From assembly GCA_027038695.1 (NCBI GenBank), contig JALWHA010000334.1:1-20923 (forward strand): a DNA stretch of 20,923 nt, written 5' to 3'. The first letter of the stretch is position 1. Each line of letters opens with the position of its first letter. The DNA is from Acidobacteriota bacterium (lineage in GTDB: Bacteria > Acidobacteriota > Holophagae > Thermotomaculales > Thermotomaculaceae). Under the pieces are notes generated by a model that did not search any database, was not told the DNA's origin, and saw nothing but the letters and a program-made list of their open reading frames with translations. Made by a program: the position numbers and the translations under genes. Positions 7,233-14,157 of this stretch are shown piece by piece.

Positions 7233-8162
7233 ATGGACGAAAAAAAGGATTTAATACTTCAATTTATAAATTTCAAACTGGATAAATTAGTTAGTGAATT
7301 AAAAATTGAAATGGAAAAGATCTTCTCAAAAGATTTTTATGTTAAAGCGGATGAAGTTGAACCGTTAATCAAAAAACTTTTAACCGGAGCAAATAACACT
7401 CCCGTATCAAATTCTGTAGACCCGCTTTATACCCTTAATATCGCTTTAAAAAACAGCACCAATCAAAAAGAGTTAATTGAAAACTTCTTTGGAATTATGT
7501 TTGACTACACAAACTACATAGGGTTCTTTATATTTAAAGGGGATAATGCAATATGTTACGCAGCCAAGGGTAAGGGAGAAAAACCGCAAAAAGATTTTAA
7601 AATTAAAAAAGTAATTTTTATGGAAAGTAAAGAACTGTCAGACCCGATATTTCAGGACGATTTACGAAACTTCTTTAACCCTGAACTCTCAATCGCAATA
7701 CCCTTATTTATTAAATTTAAACAGGCGGGATTCTTTCTTTTTGAGTTAAAACAAAAAGATGACTATAAATTATTGGAAGTGGCAACGTCAATGTTTGAAA
7801 GGGAATTAAACATTTTACCCTTAAAAACACAGGAAGGCATAAAAACCCAACATTTGCAAACGGTTGAACAAAAAACTCAAGCTAAAACAACCACTTCTGG
7901 CAACAAACAGGAGGATCCCGTTATAAAAAAAGCACAACGGTTTGCAAATGCACTTGCAAGCGATATAAAGCTTTACAATGAGGAAAAGATAAAAGAAGGA
8001 TTAGTAAAAGGGAATTTAAAAGAATTGCTGCAAGACGATATTGAAAAGAGTTACACCGCATTCAGGGAGAGGTATCCGGATAAAAACAAATTTCCGGACT
8101 CACTTTTTGAGGAAGCATTGATTAAATACGTTGCCAAGGGAAATGCGGATTTATTGAAATAA
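7233..8162 (+). CDS. Unrecognised cytoplasmic protein with a GAF-like central region
   Basis: I do not recognise this 309-residue protein as a named family. The ATG at 7233 has a good AAGGAGAG ribosome site. What can be seen: an N-terminal helical charged segment (1-50); a central region (about 66-185) whose alternation of helix and short strands (NYIGFFIFKGDNAICYAAKG; later LSIAIPLFIKFKQAGFFLFE) looks like a degenerate GAF or similar small-molecule-binding fold; a Gln/Thr/Lys-rich linker (about 190-229); and a C-terminal helical domain (about 230-309) with DIKLYNEEKIKEG, conserved-looking and highly charged. There is no signal peptide or membrane helix. It stands alone between promoters, divergent from dnaK, so a stress link is possible but unproven. 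It is certainly a real gene by ribosome site, promoter and codon use. Confidence 0.75.
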   Translation: MDEKKDLILQFINFKLDKLVSELKIEMEKIFSKDFYVKADEVEPLIKKLLTGANNTPVSNSVDPLYTLNIALKNSTNQKELIENFFGIMFDYTNYIGFFIFKGDNAICYAAKGKGEKPQKDFKIKKVIFMESKELSDPIFQDDLRNFFNPELSIAIPLFIKFKQAGFFLFELKQKDDYKLLEVATSMFERELNILPLKTQEGIKTQHLQTVEQKTQAKTTTSGNKQEDPVIKKAQRFANALASDIKLYNEEKIKEGLVKGNLKELLQDDIEKSYTAFRERYPDKNKFPDSLFEEALIKYVAKGNADLLK

Positions 8163-8177
8163 ACGGGAACAAAAATA

Positions 8178-8205
8178 TTGACCTTAAAACTTATTCTGTT
8201 AATAT
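8178..8205 (+). promoter_or_regulatory. Putative promoter of lat
   Basis: TTGACC (8178-8183), a 16-bp spacer and TAATAT (8200-8205) lie in the 76-bp gap before lat, 33 bases from its ATG. The -35 is strong and the -10 moderate. Confidence 0.5.
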
Positions 8206-8238
8206 ACAAAAGTAAAAATTTATTGAAGGAGAAGAATT

Positions 8239-9558
8239 ATGGAATCAATAAAAGTTCAGCCTAAAGACGTATTGACAACTTTACAAAAACACATGCTTGT
8301 TGACGGTTTCCATATCGTACTTGACCTTGAGAAAAGCGAGAACTGCTATATGGTTGACGCGAGAGACGGGAAAAAGTATATTGACTTTTACGCCTTTTTC
8401 GCCTCATTGCCTTTAGGTTTTAATCACCCTAAAATGAAAGATCCTGAATTTATAGAAAGATTAAAAGTTGCTTCAATTCATAAAGTGGCAAACTCGGACA
8501 TTTATACAACCTATATGGCGGAATTTGTTGAAACCTTTGCTAAACTTGGAGCACACCCTGAACTTCCCAATTACTTTTTCATTGACGGCGGTGCCTTAGC
8601 GGTTGAAAACGCTTTAAAAACAGCCTTTGATTGGAAGGTTAGAAAGAATTTTGAAAAAGGCTACAAAGAAGAAAAAGGATTCAAGGTGATCCATTTTAAA
8701 GAAGCCTTCCACGGAAGAACAGGCTACACCATGAGTTTAACTAATACAGACCCGACAAAAGTTAAATACTTCCCTAAATTTGACTGGCCGAGGATTACAA
8801 ACCCGAAAATTGATTTTCCTTTAAACGAAGATAACCTTAAAAAAGTAATTGAGAAAGAAAATCAAGCAATTGACGAAATCAATAGAGCAATTAAAGAAAA
8901 TAAAGACGATATCGCATGCCTTATTATTGAACCTATTCAGGGAGAAGGAGGAGATAACCACTTCAGGCCTGAATTTTTAAGAAAACTCAGAGAAATAACA
9001 GAAGAAAACGACATACTCTTTATAGTTGACGAAGTTCAAACCGGTGTTGCGGCAACCGGCAAAATGTGGTGTTTTGAACACTTCGGTTTTGTGCCTGACA
9101 TTGTATCATTCGGTAAAAAACTCCAGGTTTGCGGAATTATGGCTTCAAACAAGGTTAATGACGTTGACTCTGTCTTCAAGGTCTCCTCAAGAATCAATTC
9201 AACCTGGGGAGCAAATATAGTTGACATGGTAAGAGCACAAAAGATCCTTGAAATTATTCATGAAGAAAACCTTATTGAAAACGCTGCGAAAACAGGTGAC
9301 TACCTATTGAATAAGCTACATGAGTTACAGGAAGTATCAAAGGTTAAACTTTCAAATATCAGAGGCAGGGGATTATTCGCAGCTGTTGAATTGGAATCTC
9401 CCGAAGTAAGAAACGATGTATTTAACAAGTGTTTTGATAAGGGATTGGCGGTACTTAAATCAGGTGAAAAATCAATCAGGTTCAGGCCTTCATTGACCAT
9501 AACCGAAGAAGTAATAGACGAAGGAATTAACATACTTGCCGAAGTATTAAAAGCATGA
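8239..9558 (+). CDS. lat: L-lysine 6-aminotransferase (lysine epsilon-aminotransferase)
   Basis: This is a PLP class III aminotransferase (EC 2.6.1.36) that moves the epsilon-amino group of lysine to 2-oxoglutarate; the aldehyde cyclises to piperideine-6-carboxylate, leading to 2-aminoadipate. The 439-residue product resembles Mycobacterium Lat along its length as I remember that sequence: VENALKTAFDWK, AFHGRTGYTMSLTNT, FPKFDWPRI, EPIQGEGGD (231-239, with the family's substrate-gating Glu), DEVQTG (D264 for the PLP pyridine N) and SFGKKLQVCG, where K294 should be the Schiff-base lysine. A GGAG ribosome site precedes the ATG. It is followed 26 bases later by a small NFU gene, probably co-transcribed. 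No gene for the next catabolic step (aminoadipate semialdehyde dehydrogenase) is in view. Confidence 0.92.
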   Translation: MESIKVQPKDVLTTLQKHMLVDGFHIVLDLEKSENCYMVDARDGKKYIDFYAFFASLPLGFNHPKMKDPEFIERLKVASIHKVANSDIYTTYMAEFVETFAKLGAHPELPNYFFIDGGALAVENALKTAFDWKVRKNFEKGYKEEKGFKVIHFKEAFHGRTGYTMSLTNTDPTKVKYFPKFDWPRITNPKIDFPLNEDNLKKVIEKENQAIDEINRAIKENKDDIACLIIEPIQGEGGDNHFRPEFLRKLREITEENDILFIVDEVQTGVAATGKMWCFEHFGFVPDIVSFGKKLQVCGIMASNKVNDVDSVFKVSSRINSTWGANIVDMVRAQKILEIIHEENLIENAAKTGDYLLNKLHELQEVSKVKLSNIRGRGLFAAVELESPEVRNDVFNKCFDKGLAVLKSGEKSIRFRPSLTITEEVIDEGINILAEVLKA

Positions 9559-9584
9559 TCTGTGCGCAACAAAAAGGAGGATTT

Positions 9585-9809
9585 ATGGAAGTACAGGAAA
9601 GAATTGAAAAGGCTTTAAACAATATCAGACCTGCCCTTCAAATGGACGGGGGAGACGTTGAGTTTTTAAAATACGAAGACGGAACGGTTTATGTAAAACT
9701 CTTAGGCGCATGCGGCGGTTGCCCTATGTCTACGATGACTTTAAAACTCTTTATTGAAGAGAGATTAAGGGAAGAAATCCCTGAAGTCAAAGAGGTTGTT
9801 CAAGTTTAA
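9585..9809 (+). CDS. NFU-type iron-sulfur cluster scaffold (NifU C-terminal domain)
   Basis: This small protein is a free-standing NFU domain that carries an Fe-S cluster to target proteins. The 74-residue product starts at the ATG at 9585, chosen because AAAAGGAGG ends 4 bases before it; an earlier in-frame ATG at 9555 overlaps the lat stop but would read through the ribosome site. Family features: RPALQMDGGDVEFL (15-28) and the cluster-binding C43-x2-C46 in GACGGCPMS. It is expressed with lat and followed by a strong terminator. Because lat does not need an Fe-S cluster, the pairing may be only positional; the cluster enzyme IspH is encoded nearby. Confidence 0.9.
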   Translation: MEVQERIEKALNNIRPALQMDGGDVEFLKYEDGTVYVKLLGACGGCPMSTMTLKLFIEERLREEIPEVKEVVQV

Positions 9810-9812
9810 CCT

Positions 9813-9838
9813 AAGCCCCGTTAACCGGGGCTTTTTTA
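9813..9838 (+). terminator. Rho-independent terminator after the NFU gene
   Basis: A perfect 8-bp stem AAGCCCCG / CGGGGCTT with a 5-base loop is followed by a T-rich run. It starts 3 bases after the NFU stop, ends the lat-NFU unit and separates it from trmH. Confidence 0.9.
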
Positions 9839-9858
9839 TTGTAATTAAGGTATAAAAA

Positions 9859-10530
9859 ATGAAACAAGAAATCAGATTTTTAGAATCCCTTTTAAGCCAA
9901 CAGAGGCTTAAAAGAATAAAACAGGTTGTTAACTCAAAGATAAAAAACATCACCGTCGTATTGGACAATTTGCTTAATTCATACAATACAAGTGCTATAT
10001 TAAGAACTTCCGAAGGTTTAGGCCTTAAAGAAGTATTCATCATTGAAAAAGACTATGAATTTGAAATAAACAAAAACGTAACAAAATACAGCCATAAGTG
10101 GTTAGGATTAAACAGGTTTAAATCACACCATTCATGCATAAAAGAGTTAAAAAACAAAGGTTATAAAATCTATGCGGCAAATGTAGGAGAAAAATCATTA
10201 AAATTGACGGATATAGAAATAAACCCGGAAGAAAAGTACGCCTTTGCGGTAGGAAATGAACATGATGGCATTTCGGGAGAAACATTAAAATATGCCGACT
10301 ACGAGTTTTCAATCCCAATGTTCGGTTTTACCGAAAGTTTCAACGTATCGGTAGCAACCGCCGTAATTTTATCCCATACCACTTATGAGTACAGGAAAAT
10401 ACTTGGTGCTAATTCTGACCTTACGGATATTGAAAAAAATGAAATTTACTTTGATTTCTTAAAAAAAGCGGTTAAAAACAGCGATACACTATTAAAATCA
10501 TTTTACAAAAGAAAACAAAATAGCAAGTAA
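9859..10530 (+). CDS. trmH: tRNA (guanosine(18)-2'-O)-methyltransferase, SpoU/TrmH family
   Basis: This is a SPOUT-fold methyltransferase using S-adenosylmethionine to 2'-O-methylate RNA, most likely G18 in the tRNA D-loop. The 223-residue length and N-terminal helical arm before the SPOUT domain fit TrmH. Motif 1 is NTSAILRTSEGLG (N43, R49), motif 2 is FAVGNEHDGIS (near 131-139), and motif 3 is IPMFGFTESFNVSVATAV, with N162 and S164 in the knotted SAM site; the usual SLNVS is SFNVS here. The ribosome site AAGG is weak. The 3' end runs 33 bases into the convergent ispH-ubiA gene. It could be a related SpoU rRNA methylase; the G18 assignment is the better match but not proven. Confidence 0.8.
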   Translation: MKQEIRFLESLLSQQRLKRIKQVVNSKIKNITVVLDNLLNSYNTSAILRTSEGLGLKEVFIIEKDYEFEINKNVTKYSHKWLGLNRFKSHHSCIKELKNKGYKIYAANVGEKSLKLTDIEINPEEKYAFAVGNEHDGISGETLKYADYEFSIPMFGFTESFNVSVATAVILSHTTYEYRKILGANSDLTDIEKNEIYFDFLKKAVKNSDTLLKSFYKRKQNSK

Positions 10531-12201
10531 TCCCGGGATTAAAGCAAAATTATCCAGCAAAAATTCATAGTAAATAGGGGATACATTTCTCTTTTTCACA
10601 ACAAGTTTGTTAACCAGCATATAGTACCCCGCAAACAATGCCGCAAGAAAAGCAATGGAAAAATCATTCTTACTTGTTAGAGAAATTAGAGAAATAAAAA
10701 TAACAAGAAGAATAACAAGCCAATTTGCTATCTTTAACGCATTGTCAATCCCTATTAAAATAGGCAAGGTTTCCCTTCCGTAAAATTTATCTCCCTGAAT
10801 ATCCTTTATATCCGACAGAATTGAGCCAACAAACACAACAGTGAAGACAAGAAAAAACATTATAAATTTTGAAAAAACATCTATTTTAGAAGAAAAAAAC
10901 AACGGTATAAACACAATAACTATAGACCATGCAAGAGCGTAAATTATATTCTTTGAACCGGGAATATCAAAAATCCTCATTATCCTTCCCTTTTGACGTA
11001 TTTTAATCCTGTATAAAAGCCCTAATAGAGAGGCAAAAAGGATAATTAAAAAGGTATAGAATGAGATTTTAAATGTTAACAATGTTAAAAGAAAAAGAGC
11101 CGAGCCACCGACAAACTTTAAAAAAGTTCTGTTTTCTTTCAAAAAATAAAACTTTGTCGGATTGCTAAACTTTAAACCTTCAAGATCAATCAATCCGTTA
11201 AATAGGGTCATTGAAAATATATATAAAAACGCTATAACCGAAAATTTTACAGGGTCTTTAAAACCCGAGAGTTTAAGGAGGCCGTAAGAAAAAACAAAGG
11301 CGGAAAACCCCCTGAAAAAACCCGAATTAAACACAACTGCCATAAACCGCTTAAAAAACTTAGACTTTTCGTCTACAAATCGAAGATAATCCACAACGGA
11401 ATTAATTATCCAATTAGGAGTTGACGCCCCTGCCGATACCCCTACCTTTTCAAACCTTGAAAAATCAATTCCGATTAACTCGTCTTCAGTTTCTATGTGA
11501 TAAACCACGGGACAGTACTCTTTTGAGATCTCAGCAAGCCTTGTAGTGTTTGCACTGTGCTTTCCTCCTATTATTATCATGCAGTCAACCTGAGATGCTA
11601 TCCTTTTAACATCTTCCTGCCTTCTATGGGTTGAATCGCAAATTGTGCAGAACTCCTTTACCTCTTTTGCCTTCTCTTTTATCCTTGTCACAATATTAAA
11701 AAACTCATCGTAATTGAACGTAGTTTGAGAAACTATTATAACTTTATCCATTTCAGGAAGGTTATCCGCATCTTCAACGCTTCCAACAATAAAAGCGGTA
11801 TCGTTTGAGTAGCCTTTTAAACTTACAACCTCCGCATGTCCTTCGTCTCCCACTATTACTACCTGATATCCTTTCTTAATATGCCCCTTTATTATACCCT
11901 GCACCTTGCCGACTTTGGGACAGGTAAGGTTTACCACGTCTAATCCCTTGTCTTTAAGGTTTTCAAGCACATCGGGTGTGGTTCCGTGAGCCCTTATAAC
12001 AACGGTTCCATTATTCAGGTTTTCAAGTTTTTTTTCAGACTTCACCCCCTTTGTTTCAAGCAAAGAAACCACCTGATTATTGTGGATAAGAGGGCCTAAA
12101 GTATAGATCTCTTCCTTATTTCTTGAAAGGTCAAGGATCTTGTCCATAGCCCTTCTTACACCCCAACAAAACCCGCCTGTTTCCGCAACTATTATCTTCA
12201 T
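10498..12201 (-). CDS. ispH: Fusion of IspH (LytB, HMBPP reductase) and a UbiA-family prenyltransferase
   Basis: The N-terminal half (1 to about 277) is 4-hydroxy-3-methylbut-2-enyl diphosphate reductase, the last step of the MEP isoprenoid pathway, which makes IPP and DMAPP. Its [4Fe-4S] cysteines C12, C94 and C188 and substrate residues H40, H72, H122, E124, T160/T161, S216, N218 and S260 are all present. The C-terminal half (about 285-567) has seven to eight membrane helices and reads as UbiA. Its second motif is intact: D464-x2-D467-x3-D471 in SDIKDIQGD, then ETLPILIG. Its first motif is NGLIDLEGL (335-343) in place of NDxxDxxxD, so only the middle Asp survives. Ordinary IspH is about 280-320 residues. 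The one continuous frame, and the lack of a ribosome site before the internal Met287, argue for a real fusion. It follows the isomerase-like gene by 16 bases. Confidence 0.9.
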   Translation of the reverse strand: MKIIVAETGGFCWGVRRAMDKILDLSRNKEEIYTLGPLIHNNQVVSLLETKGVKSEKKLENLNNGTVVIRAHGTTPDVLENLKDKGLDVVNLTCPKVGKVQGIIKGHIKKGYQVVIVGDEGHAEVVSLKGYSNDTAFIVGSVEDADNLPEMDKVIIVSQTTFNYDEFFNIVTRIKEKAKEVKEFCTICDSTHRRQEDVKRIASQVDCMIIIGGKHSANTTRLAEISKEYCPVVYHIETEDELIGIDFSRFEKVGVSAGASTPNWIINSVVDYLRFVDEKSKFFKRFMAVVFNSGFFRGFSAFVFSYGLLKLSGFKDPVKFSVIAFLYIFSMTLFNGLIDLEGLKFSNPTKFYFLKENRTFLKFVGGSALFLLTLLTFKISFYTFLIILFASLLGLLYRIKIRQKGRIMRIFDIPGSKNIIYALAWSIVIVFIPLFFSSKIDVFSKFIMFFLVFTVVFVGSILSDIKDIQGDKFYGRETLPILIGIDNALKIANWLVILLVIFISLISLTSKNDFSIAFLAALFAGYYMLVNKLVVKKRNVSPIYYEFLLDNFALIPGLLAILFSFVK

Positions 12202-12217
12202 TTTTCCTCTTGTAAAC

Positions 12218-13036
12218 TTAAATGTATTGTTTTTCTATTTTTTTAAATTTTTGGATAACAACAAAAGCATTTTTTAATAAATTTTGATAAGTTTCTTTTT
12301 TACCTATCCTAATCTCAAGCATCAATCCCCATTTATAATCTACCTTTTTGAACAACCTGAAAGCACTGCCCCAGTCAATATTCCCTTCAAAAGGCAAGAG
12401 ATGGGAATCCCTGTCTCCTAAATTATCGTGAATATGAGCGGTATAAAAATAAACACCGTAATCCTCTATGTCCGAATACACTGAACCGTTTAAGTTTGAA
12501 TGGCCTATGTCAAAACCGATCCCTATAGGCACCATCTCTTTCTCAATAAATTCAACGATATGCTTTGTCGTAGTTTCCATTCCCGGAATATTCTCAAAAC
12601 ACAGTTTTACCTGAAGGTGCTCCGCATATTTAAACAACTCTTCAAGGCTTTTTAGCATTGAATCCCTGTGAATTTTATAGGGGAAATGCAAAACATAAAA
12701 ATCAACGTCAAACATTGAAGCCAAAACAAATGAAGATTTTATCTCGTCAACCGACCTTTTTCTCAAATCCTCGTCATCTGAGGCTATATCAACAAAGACC
12801 CCTTTTCTTAAACCCTCAAGATCAAAATAAAAGGGGGCATGGACAGAGTTAACGAAAAAGTTATGTTTATTTATAGTTTCAGCGATCTCGTGTAATTGAG
12901 TACCGTCGTCAAAATCAACCTGCATTCTGTTAGCAAAGACCTCTATTGTATCAAACCCGCTGTCCGCAATTAAATTTATATGCTCCCCCTTTAACCTCTC
13001 ATATGCAAAAGGGTGAGTTGAAATCCCGTACCTCAT
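12218..13036 (-). CDS. Sugar phosphate isomerase/epimerase-like TIM-barrel protein
   Basis: This 272-residue protein belongs to the xylose isomerase-like TIM-barrel (AP endonuclease 2) superfamily, whose members isomerise or epimerise sugars or cut DNA at abasic sites. The substrate is unknown. Barrel strands and likely divalent-metal ligands are visible: H66 in NSVHAPF, H117 in YVLHFP, E148 in LCFENI, D176 and H179 in GFDIGHSN, H201/H203 in AHIHDN, H212, and E241 in LMLEIR. E, D, H and E are the usual four metal ligands of this family. A GGGAGAGGG ribosome site lies 7 bases before the ATG. It is co-transcribed with ispH-ubiA downstream, so its substrate may relate to a prenylated or lipid-linked sugar (inference only). 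Endonuclease IV is unlikely, since that family has more histidine and glutamate ligands. Confidence 0.8.
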   Translation of the reverse strand: MRYGISTHPFAYERLKGEHINLIADSGFDTIEVFANRMQVDFDDGTQLHEIAETINKHNFFVNSVHAPFYFDLEGLRKGVFVDIASDDEDLRKRSVDEIKSSFVLASMFDVDFYVLHFPYKIHRDSMLKSLEELFKYAEHLQVKLCFENIPGMETTTKHIVEFIEKEMVPIGIGFDIGHSNLNGSVYSDIEDYGVYFYTAHIHDNLGDRDSHLLPFEGNIDWGSAFRLFKKVDYKWGLMLEIRIGKKETYQNLLKNAFVVIQKFKKIEKQYI

Positions 13037-13057
13037 TCAAAAACCCTCTCCCGAAAA

Positions 13058-13147
13058 AATTTTGGATTCCAAATGACAGATTATAGATTAAGAGGAAAAC
13101 TTCCCAATCCCTAATCCAAAATTCAAAATCAAGAATTCAAAATTCCT
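13058..13147. repeat. Degenerate heptanucleotide repeat with inverted arms
   Basis: From 13106 the plus strand falls into 7-base units: AATCCCT, AATCCAA, AATTCAA, AATCAAG, AATTCAA, AATTCCT. The left part (13058-13089) carries similar units in the opposite orientation (GATT-ending units 7 and 14 bases apart). An 11-bp perfect inverted repeat, AATTTTGGATT at 13058-13068 and AATCCAAAATT at 13113-13123, links the arms. The array runs up to the fabH stop codon. It resembles intergenic repeat families seen in many copies in some genomes, but copy number cannot be judged from one window. Confidence 0.65.
13080..13107 (-). promoter_or_regulatory. Putative promoter of the isomerase-ispH/ubiA unit
   Basis: On the minus strand TTGGGA (13107-13102), 16 bp, and a perfect TATAAT (13085-13080) lie inside the heptad-repeat element, 43 bases before the ATG at 13036. 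The -35 matches 4 of 6 positions. Confidence 0.5.
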
Positions 13148-13151
13148 TAAA

Positions 13152-14147
13152 TCAAATTCCCCACTTCAACAATACCGCTCCCCAGGTAAAACCTGCGCCG
13201 AAAGAGGTGATAACCACATTCTGCCCCTTTTTCAATTTACCTTCGGTGTAGTATTCGTCAATACATGTCGGAATAGTTGCGGCGGTAGTATTTCCGTACT
13301 TGTAAATGTTTATCATCACCTTTTCTTTATCTATCTTCAGCCTTTTTGCAACGGACTCAATTATTCTCATATTTGCCTGATGGGGAACAAGCCAGTCAAT
13401 ATCTTCAACAGACAAACCTGTTTTTTCAAGAACAGATTTTGTGCTTTCAGGCATTTTAACCACAGCCCTCTTAAAGACTTCCCTTCCCTCCTGAAAAACA
13501 TAATGCTCCTTGTTTTCAACAGTTTCAAGAGACGGCGGCTTTAAACTTCCGCCTGCCGGCATATACAGGTATTTGCCTCCCGAACCGTCTACATGAAGGT
13601 CGCAATCTATAAAACCGTATTCGGAATCTTCTTTCCCTTCAATTAAAACAGCGCCTGCTCCGTCCCCGAACAGTACACAGGTGTTTCTATCTTCCATATT
13701 CATAAATGACGAACACTTATCGGCGCCGATAAGCAAAACATTTTTAAATCTCCCTGTCTCTACTAAATTGCAGGCGGTAACATAACCGAAAACAAAACTT
13801 GAGCATGCCGCTGAAAGATCAAAACCCCAGGCGTTTTTTGCACCTAATTTATACTGAACAAGGCAAGCTGTTTGCGGAAAGTGCATATCGGGTGTCACTG
13901 TTGAAACAATGATACACTCAATATCGTCAGGAGTAATACCTCTCCTCTCAAGCACAACCTTTGCCGCCTCAACCGCCATATCCGAGGTGGCTTTGCCGTC
14001 TTCAAGAAACCTCCTCGTTTTTATACCTGTTCTTGTGGTAATCCATTCGTCTGAAGTATCAAGATAACTCTCAAAGTAATGATTATCTACTATTCTTTCG
14101 GGAAAATAACTCCCCGTAGATGTAATAACTGCTTTTATTTTTCCCAT
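13152..14147 (-). CDS. fabH: 3-oxoacyl-ACP synthase III (beta-ketoacyl-ACP synthase III)
   Basis: FabH condenses acetyl-CoA (or another primer) with malonyl-ACP to start fatty-acid synthesis. The 331-residue length is normal. The catalytic triad is intact: C115 in LSAACSSF, H256 in PHQANMRI and N286 in YGNTTAATIP. The N-terminal TSDEWITTRTGI is typical of the family. An AAAGGAG ribosome site precedes the ATG. It is the last gene of the long kdsB-to-fabH operon, 10 bases after lapB. Pairing with LapB fits coordination of fatty-acid and LPS supply, though that link is inference. Primer specificity (straight or branched chain) cannot be told. Confidence 0.95.
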   Translation of the reverse strand: MGKIKAVITSTGSYFPERIVDNHYFESYLDTSDEWITTRTGIKTRRFLEDGKATSDMAVEAAKVVLERRGITPDDIECIIVSTVTPDMHFPQTACLVQYKLGAKNAWGFDLSAACSSFVFGYVTACNLVETGRFKNVLLIGADKCSSFMNMEDRNTCVLFGDGAGAVLIEGKEDSEYGFIDCDLHVDGSGGKYLYMPAGGSLKPPSLETVENKEHYVFQEGREVFKRAVVKMPESTKSVLEKTGLSVEDIDWLVPHQANMRIIESVAKRLKIDKEKVMINIYKYGNTTAATIPTCIDEYYTEGKLKKGQNVVITSFGAGFTWGAVLLKWGI

Positions 14148-14157
14148 AATAACTCCT

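Noticed and set aside
9555..9584. Upstream ATG for the NFU gene overlapping the lat stop
   Set aside because: The strong AAAAGGAGG lies after it and directly before the ATG at 9585; the extra ten residues are not part of the NFU fold.
10528..10541. Perfect 14-bp palindrome TAATCCCGGGATTA at the trmH stop
   Set aside because: It encodes the Leu-Ile-Pro-Gly stretch of the UbiA domain, has no room for a good hairpin loop and no T run, so it is not a convincing terminator or operator.
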